This document shows, one piece after another, positions 58,069 through 64,000 of a stretch of DNA of 64,000 nt. Source of the DNA: Liriodendron chinense. Lineage: Eukaryota > Streptophyta > Magnoliopsida > Magnoliales > Magnoliaceae. The translations under genes were made by a program, and so were the position numbers. The notes beneath the pieces are model-generated. The model was given only the letters and a program-made list of their open reading frames with translations, made no database searches and had not been told where the DNA came from. The stretch's first letter is position 1; every line of letters starts with the position of its first letter. The stretch lies in NCBI GenBank assembly GCA_003013855.2, contig ML058493.1:372001-436000 (forward strand), in the 5' to 3' direction.

Positions 58069-59462
58069 CAACTCTCTCTTGGTTAGACGCCTGTGAAGAG
58101 GGTGATGCATCTAAGGAGGTCTTTTAAAGACTCCCAAAGTCGGTGGGTCGGTGCGGTAAACTCCCGACCGATTTTGGTGTTGGCACCGCCTGGCACTCAT
58201 CTCGCCCGACTTTCTTGCACTTAATCACATGTAAACCGTTCAAATAGTAGGTGAGGTCCATTAAAACAATCCCCTAAAATTTCAGGGGCCCATGCATAGT
58301 ATCGGTCCTGATCTTGAGCATTTTATTTCGTTAAGCTCCAGAGATAAAAGGATTGTGCGGTCCATTGGAGCTTCTACTTAAAAAAAAAGGTTCTCCCCTT
58401 AGTAGTCCAAAGAGGAGGCTACATAATGGACGGGATGGATTTCCAGATGGGGTCCACCGTGATGGACGGTGTTGGCCTACTGGGTCGGGTCGCGCGGACA
58501 CTGTTGCAGCGGACGCTGAGAAGAAGACGATCCGTCTTCCGTTAACGCACGGTCAACGCGCGTTTGACCGAGTGCCATACGTGCACGTAGTGCACAAGGG
58601 TCCCACCATGATGTATGTAAGAAATCTACTCTGACCATCAGGTAGGCCACATGATATTAGGGGTTGGTACAAAAATGGGACATATCTGAGATTAGGTGGC
58701 CCACTTATGGCTAGATTTCTGATTAGGGCATTTGTAGGATGATCGGACGGCTAAAAGACATGTACGGCTAAAATGTGTCCATAAGATATTATATGAAGTT
58801 TTGCATGAAATTGATTGTCCGAAACTAGAATATTTATAAATGTTAGTTTAACTTAAATTTAACTAATAGCATTTTCGTAATTATTGTAAATTTGTGAGTT
58901 TTGTGAAATCGGACAGTTCTATATCATTCTAGGGTTCAATTTGAGCAACTTTAATAAATGGACCATACTAAAATTCCCTACGAATTATTTAATATTAATT
59001 TATCAATATTAAAGTTATTTAATTTATTAAATAATTAACTAAATTATAACTTAAATGACTCTAAAATTCTAGAGTGTTATAAACACGCCTGAGGAGATTC
59101 ATTGGGTTGAGAAATCAATAATCTAAGCATATGCCTAGTGATGGACGAGATGTACAGATCAGATTTATGGACAGACATGTGTACAGGACGATGTGAAGAT
59201 CGTACGATGTGTTTACGTTGATCGCGTAATTCGAAATAGAAACGGATGGCTAGATATTTCAATCTAGCAATGACAGATCATTCTAACGGCTAGTTTATTG
59301 ACTTAACTAAGTACACAAATTTTTTCAGAAAACTAAAAGTGTCGGAATACGTACAAAAGTGTATACATGTGTGCATGAGTGTGAACAAAACGACCTAGAA
59401 TTTAATTTCTCACGTGTGAACACGCATGTGTACTTGTGCTCCCAAATTTTCAGGGTATTACA

Positions 59463-59862
59463 TTCTACCACCATTACACAGAATTTCATCCCCGAAATTC
59501 AATCCACCTACAAGCTAACTGATAGAAGTACTACCTTACAATATGTCTAAGTGTCTTACATGCTGTACGAGTCTAAGGTTTGAGGGCGTACAAGTATGTC
59601 TACTTGCTTACAAGAATTTGGGTTCTTACAATCTACCCCCCTTATAGGAATCTCGTCCTCGAGATTCGAAATACTCCTAAGACCTAACTTCTATTTTACA
59701 CTCTAATGTGCCTACCGTATGTTACCAATGAAAGAGGAAAGAAAATCAACAAAACATTCAAGCAACGAAAACATCACAAACTAGGAAATCAATTACAGTA
59801 CATTTCAATCACAACAATCATAGCAAATGGAGATAAAACAATCCTGACACTAGAGTAAGATC
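59463..59862 (-). mobile_element. Internal 3' end of element X (PPT modules), cut by the Sirevirus
   Basis: On the minus strand: CTCGAGGACGAGATTCC...GGGGGGTAGAT followed by TGTAAGAACCC (edge 59,630), then TTTCGGGGATGAAATTC...GGTGGTAGAA followed by TGTAATACCC (edge 59,462). The same two modules occur at 44,888 and 44,720. Sequence identity with 44,061-45,119 stops at 59,862, exactly where the Sirevirus LTR begins. Confidence 0.65.
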
Positions 59863-60856
59863 TGAAATTTCGATTTTACCGCCTATAGAGATACTTGGAG
59901 ATATGCCTAATGTCCTAGAGGGGGGGTGAATAGGACTTTTTAAATTCTAATTGCAATTAAAAACAAACCAAGTCAATCTTATCAAATAAGATAATCACAA
60001 TAGCATTCAAGACAATTATATGAGCAGTTTGTAAGCAAGGACTATCATAGGCATTTCATCAAACAGTTAGCATTCATGATTGACTAAACCATTCAACACA
60101 TAGCAATCATTCAATCTCACAATGCACAGTAATTTATAGTGGTTCGGTTTCCCTACTCCACTCCCGGTTCACGATCTCAACCTATGAGACCACCGGATTT
60201 CACTATAGTCTTGGTTTTAAATCAGGTTAACCATCAACCATGACATCCTTTGATCTAGGACCGCGTATACCATCCGCTGATGGCCCAATCTAGGGACTTG
60301 ACGAGTTTGGATCTCAAACTCTCACCAATCCTAATCCAAGGATGGTCACGTACCCTCCCGCCGGAGTTTTCCCAATCCAGGGAATAGTGATTTAAAAGAT
60401 GGACTCTCAAATACTAGACATACCTAGACGATTGAGCCCCGATTCGATGCCTTTGATGAGTAGCTTCAGCTCCACGTGCTTCAGCTTCTCTTTGAGCTCC
60501 CAAGATCAGCTACCAATGCAAATGATGAGGATATGTTGATGCCGGGTAGTTGGGAGAGAGTTGGTCTAGTTCCTCTTGCCTATTCAATGCAATGGTAATG
60601 AGGGAACTACCAATCTTCAAGCATTCAATGGCTTTAAGTGACCTAATAATGATATTCGGAAGGTAGGTCAGCCATGAATGAAAGTCTTGAGTTCATACTT
60701 CAAACTGAGCTTAGAATACTCAATGACAAGCCATTAATGGCCAAGTTTGAATGATGAACTCAAGGGAGTTAAGAGGGAGGAAGGATGGGAATAAATGCTC
60801 TCTCTCTCAGCTCTGAATGGGTGTTGAATGCATCCAAGAAAGACATCAAGTCCTGG

Positions 60857-60863
60857 CTTTATA
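60857..60863 (-). promoter_or_regulatory. TATA box of the Sirevirus LTR
   Basis: The minus strand reads GGGCCCTATAAAGCC. It is the only good TATA box in the LTR and lies about 120 bp downstream of the dyad array. Confidence 0.7.
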
Positions 60864-60983
60864 GGGCCCCAAATGATAGCCCCAACAGATCTAAAACGGT
60901 CACGTCCGACCTGTCAGAGCACGGACTCGACCGGCCGGACGGACCGGTAAGCATTTGAAATACAAGCCATCATTTGGGACTGG

Positions 60984-61333
60984 CCGACCAGTCAAGACCG
61001 GTCGGACTCCCTTGCTGGAGAGGCTACATAACATGGGCCGACCGGTCATGACCGGTCGGACCCCTTTGCTGGACCATATAGAATAACAGGCCGACCGGTC
61101 AAGACCGGTTGGCATATCTTGCTGGAGACTATGAAAAGAACAGGCCGACCGGTCTTGACCGGTCGGCAGTGCTTGCTGGACACCATAGTTGAACGAAGGC
61201 CGACCGGTCAAGACCGGTCGGCTATGCCTGCTGTAGTATTACATTTTAACTGGCCGACCGGTCAAGACCGGTCGGCTAAGCCTGCTGGACAATGTGCAAT
61301 CTAATGGACGACCAATCAAGACCGGTCGGCTGT
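60984..61333. repeat. 54-bp tandem array of perfect 10+2+10 dyads
   Basis: Units start at 60,984, 61,038, 61,091, 61,145, 61,200, 61,254 and 61,308 (period 53-55 bp). Each opens with CCGACCGGTC, two spacer bases, then GACCGGTCGG, exact reverse complements in most units, followed by TTGCTGGA and a variable spacer. A degenerate unit lies at about 60,925. The conserved dyads contrast with free spacer variation. Confidence 0.95.
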
Positions 61334-61792
61334 CTATTATCTTAACTCACAGCAAGTCCCTTATAGAAAAACCTGTCCATCTGTTCTCAACACAGTAAGA
61401 TAGCTGAAGTGATTGAGAGGCCTGGCCACTGTTTAGACCTTGCAGGACCAAGATTCTCAACACAGCAGAGGATCACTTCAAGTTTATGAAGTGATGAGGT
61501 GCATAGGGTCCAATGTACTTCGCACCAGCCATGGTTCACAAGTCTGATCAACTTGTGCAAGGGTCGATAGGAATGGGGATAAATTATGTGAGTCTTTTAC
61601 GCCATTTCTTTGATGTTTTGGGTTTCCTATGGTCAATCTATATGTAACTTACCTGGGATCTTGTTGCAGCATTAGCTTGAGCAATGGACGAAGCGTAATC
61701 TTCAAGTCTTGATCTTCAATACTTCGACCGGGGCTCATACGACAAGACGCGACCAACCAACACGCCAATTGACAACAAAATATGTACTAACA

Positions 61793-62050
61793 ATCTCCCC
61801 CTTTGTCAATTGCGTGACAAAACATCTAACCTAGACAAATCATGACTCCTTATCATGATTGACCCTTAAACAGAAAGCAAAATACACCCATATACATGTC
61901 TATACAAATATACAACATAATCTTTACAAAAGGACATGTACAGATTCGATTTTCTTCAAAATCTCCCCCTCAATGCTTGCACCTACAAAGTCCTGCAAAA
62001 AGATATAATCGGACCTTCTAGGTGGGATGATTCTCCCCCTTTTTGTTAGT
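61793..62050 (-). promoter_or_regulatory. Multiple Sirevirus polypurine tracts
   Basis: Minus-strand purine tracts GACAAAGGGGGAGAT (at 61,793, abutting the LTR), GAGGGGGAGATTTT (about 61,958-61,971) and AAAAAGGGGGAGAATC (about 62,029-62,044). Serial PPTs before the 3' LTR are a known Sirevirus trait. Confidence 0.85.
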
Positions 62051-62646
62051 AATTGACAAGGGTTAGCCAGCAAAAAGATATGCCTATAAAAGATGCAAGG
62101 CTAGCGCCGAAAATATGTCAATCACATTTCACAGGAAAGAGATATGGAAATATAAGTCCTGAGGAGATGTAAAGAACAACACATGCCAGATATACAAGTA
62201 AACATGAAAGCACAGAGGGCATATAGCCCAATCAACCAACCACCCCTCCAAATGTATATCTAGACACTGAGGCGAACACAAAGCATGAGCTCAAATGGGC
62301 AAAGATGCCCAAACCATCCAACCTCCCAAAGATATTCAATATAAGAACAGAGAGCTCATATGAAAAGATAGATATTCAATATAAGAACAAAGAAAAAAGA
62401 TATAACTATATCATCCACATATATACCAAAATGGGCAAGCAACCCAATGTAAAGATGTATCATAACGCACAAAAAGTACAAACAATCCCATAAAAAGATA
62501 GATCATGAAGTACAAACAATGTCCTTGGTCATTCAAAAAGTAACTGTGACCAAGACATAAGCCTAATAATCCGTGCCATCGCCCAGATCAGGGGGAGGAA
62601 TGTCCCCACGAGCCGCACGCTCCCATCGCTCTATCCGTCTCTCTAT
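62051..62646 (-). other. Non-coding Sirevirus tail
   Basis: About 600 bp between the envelope-like ORF and the PPTs, with a short direct duplication GATATTCAATATAAGAACA (62,332 and 62,371). No other feature is seen. Confidence 0.6.
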
Positions 62647-63869
62647 CTACGCCTGACGAGTGACTAGAGCCTCCTGCTGCACTAGTATGGTGGCCTGACC
62701 CTGCAGGATCTGGCCTTCAAGCCTATCAAGTCGCTGAAATATATCCGCTCGAAGCTGGTGAAGCTCTGCAATGTGGGAAGAGGGATCCACGGAAGGAGAG
62801 TGCCGACGAGAAAAAGCTCGAGGCGGCGTGCTGAATCGTCCTGGAGCGTCGCGAGGATCGGGGGATGGATCTGATGACGGAGCTGAAGAGTGTGAAGGGC
62901 CAGTAGAGATAGGAGGTGCCTCAAGCTGGGATGGCTCTGCCTGCTCCTGTTGCTGCTCCTGCAGACGACGCTGGATAGCTTCTCTGGTAAGCTCCATCCT
63001 AGCAATGATGGTACGGTTGATGATGACCGGTTTGTGAAATTTATCGGTACCAACAATGCCAATACGCTCAGCCATTTTGCATAATGGCAGACTAGTGGAG
63101 TTCCCGTCGTCGCGCAGGATGACTTGTTGGATGGTATTCATGATATGAGTGGGAAGACAGAGCGAATGACCTTTACCAACCCGATACAGCAACCGAAACA
63201 TAGTTTCGGAGACATCCGCTTTGTTGCTCATCCGCGGATAGACATTTCGGAAAAAGAGATTATGCAAAAGGCGGAAGTCCCACGTCATTGAGGATGCTCG
63301 AAGTGCACCACCCACCCATTGGGGTGTCCCCTCACCACACAAAAATTTAGCGATAACTAGGTTGGGTTTGGGACCCAAGGATGAAAAATCGAAAGAAGGC
63401 TCCTCAACCCTTGGAACGCCAACAAAATCGGATATGGACTTCAAAGTAAACGGGCAAACCCGGCCACCAACCTCGACATTAAAGGAGGGGGGAGAAGACG
63501 TGACATGAACACAGGATGCATAGAATTTCCTGACAACATCAAATTGGACCAGGCCCCCCATGTGGAGTACGGGGCCCCAATTGATGGCATCCAACATGGA
63601 ACGCACGTCGAAGTCAGACAAGTCACCCAAATTGACTGTTTTTCACAGACGACCTCCTTATCTTTGAAATCATCCTAATGGGTGGAATGGGATGAGACTT
63701 TTGTCCCCAAAGATTTAGATTTAGCAGGGGGAACCGAAGAGGAGGCAGCCCCTTTCCCTTTGGAAGCTGCTTTCTTGGACTTTAAAGGGCGAGGAGGAGG
63801 CTCAGGTTTTGCCTTGAGACGATCACTCCTCCCCAAAGGGAACTCATCCTCGCTTTCTTGGGATGACAT
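62647..63869 (-). pseudogene. Envelope-like / 'putative plant transposon protein' ORF of the Sirevirus
   Basis: The likely start is the ATG at 63,869: MSSQESEDEFPLGRSDRLKA, a basic Pro/Lys/Ser-rich N-terminus, to a TAG at 63,675. The reading then shifts frame, and 63,630-62,647 is open for 327 codons. The latter has VVRKFYASCV, VGGRVCPFTLKSISDFVGVP, MTWDFRLLHNLFFRNVYPR, ETMFRLLYRVGKGHSLCLP and LPLCKMAERIGIV, the pattern of the conserved domain annotated in plants as putative transposon or envelope-like protein. A Gln-rich helix, a Ser/Pro-rich linker and a coiled-coil-like C-terminus (LHQLRADIFQRLDRLEGQI) follow. Its place between pol and the 3' LTR fits the env-like ORF of Sireviruses. No transmembrane segment is evident. 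The frameshift suggests it is broken. Confidence 0.72.
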
Positions 63870-64000
63870 GGAAGCTACAAGAAGGTCTCTAAACACTCCA
63901 AAAGATGAAGGAAAGGGATGAACAAAAGAAGATAGAGAGTGAAGAGAAGGAATCCCTTACCAAGTGAGTGACAGAGAAGTGGAGTGAAGAAGAAGAGGAA

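Larger units (their letters stand above)
45450..59462 (-). mobile_element. LTR of Gypsy element X, split by the Tekay element
   Basis: Two pieces, 45,450-46,544 (LTR 3' part; edge TGTCACGCCC on the plus strand) and 57,617-59,462 (LTR 5' part; edge ...GGTATTACA), meet exactly at the 5-bp duplication CATTG of the Tekay insertion. Together they give about 2.9 kb. The right piece has CT-rich leader DNA (57,880-58,070), the word CCCACCATGATGTATGTAAG (58,607) shared with the solo LTR, and a start homologous to other LTRs here. It is unusual in having a PPT at its right side and a PBS at its left side (see findings). Confidence 0.68.
59863..61792 (-). repeat. Sirevirus 3' LTR (minus)
   Basis: The minus strand starts TGTTAGTACATATTTTG (61,792) and ends CGAAATTTCA (59,863), 1,930 bp. 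It has the Sirevirus word CCCCCCCTCTAGGACA near its end, a TATAAAG box (60,857-60,863) and the palindromic array upstream of it. Confidence 0.88.
59863..64000 (-). mobile_element. Sirevirus (Copia), minus orientation, runs off the window
   Basis: 3' LTR 59,863-61,792, PPTs, a non-coding tail and an envelope-like ORF. Pol, gag and 5' LTR would lie beyond 64,000. It was inserted into element X after GTAAGATC at 59,862. The duplication partner is outside the window; the left flank is AGATC. Confidence 0.85.

Noticed and set aside
60900..61304. 103-codon minus and 61-codon plus frames with repeated TGQDRSA/TGRP words
   Set aside because: Translations of the 54-bp dyad array in the Sirevirus LTR, not a repeat protein.
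60984..61333. CRISPR-like regularly spaced repeats
   Set aside because: Repeat-spacer regularity is superficially similar, but this is plant LTR DNA with related, not unique, spacers and no cas genes.

Overview
This is a gene-poor, repeat-rich stretch of a large flowering-plant nuclear genome. The evidence is plant-type Gypsy (Tekay/Del chromovirus) and Copia (Sirevirus, Tork-like) retrotransposons, a MuDR-type transposase, CACTA elements, PPR relics, plant GA/CT microsatellites and plant-like splice sites. Many short foldback elements carry the word GGGCCCACCATGATGTATGTG. I associate that repeat vocabulary with magnoliids, but only from general familiarity, so the lineage is a weak inference. 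No rRNA, tRNA, organelle or bacterial genes were seen. LAYOUT: 0.6-2.7 kb holds minus-strand, apparently spliced coding exons of an unrecognised gene. 2.7-3.2 kb is a CACTA-type end plus foldback. 3.3-14 kb is mostly intron-like AT-rich DNA with a possible plus-strand first exon (3351), two decayed PPR fragments (3.7 and 6.1 kb), a foldback element (8.7-9.2 kb) and possible 3' exons of an unrecognised transcript (12.07-13.56 kb). 14.2-14.9 kb is the end of a CACTA-like element with CTACGGAT subterminal repeats. 14.9-18.4 kb contains old LTR-like DNA. 18,378-29,047 is a minus-oriented solo Gypsy LTR with a perfect 5-bp target duplication (TATCA), split by a 7.66-kb CACTA element (19,282-26,937) that keeps a TNP1-like fragment. 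29-36.9 kb is dominated by GGGCCCACC foldbacks. It also holds a 600-bp Tork-like Copia solo LTR (31,850-32,449, duplication GTACG) and the 3' end of a Sirevirus (PPT plus LTR to 34,974). 37.9-40.5 kb is a broken MuDR-like transposase gene on the minus strand, followed by an inverted minisatellite. 41,889-44,060 is a Sirevirus 5' LTR with its primer-binding site. THE RIGHT THIRD is a layered nest. A minus-oriented Gypsy LTR (called X here) was split by a complete plus-oriented Tekay/Del element (46,550-57,611, duplication CATTG). X-related DNA was then cut again at 59,862/59,863 by a minus-oriented Sirevirus, whose 3' LTR, multiple polypurine tracts and envelope-like ORF run off the right edge. 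The Tekay element has both LTRs, PBS, gag, protease-RT-RNaseH-integrase-chromodomain and PPT, but several in-frame stops and two frameshifts make it non-autonomous. MOST INTERESTING: (i) a 42-codon acidic reading frame inside both Tekay LTRs, with a recognisably related frame at the same place in the solo LTR of a different family; (ii) a 54-bp-period array of perfect 10+2+10 dyads (CCGACCGGTC-AA-GACCGGTCGG) upstream of the TATA box in a Sirevirus LTR, with differently spelled palindrome arrays at the same place in two other Sirevirus LTRs and the same spelling in an unrelated Copia solo LTR; (iii) a 'middle' LTR with a PPT on one side and a PBS on the other, implying a tandem LTR-internal-LTR-internal array.
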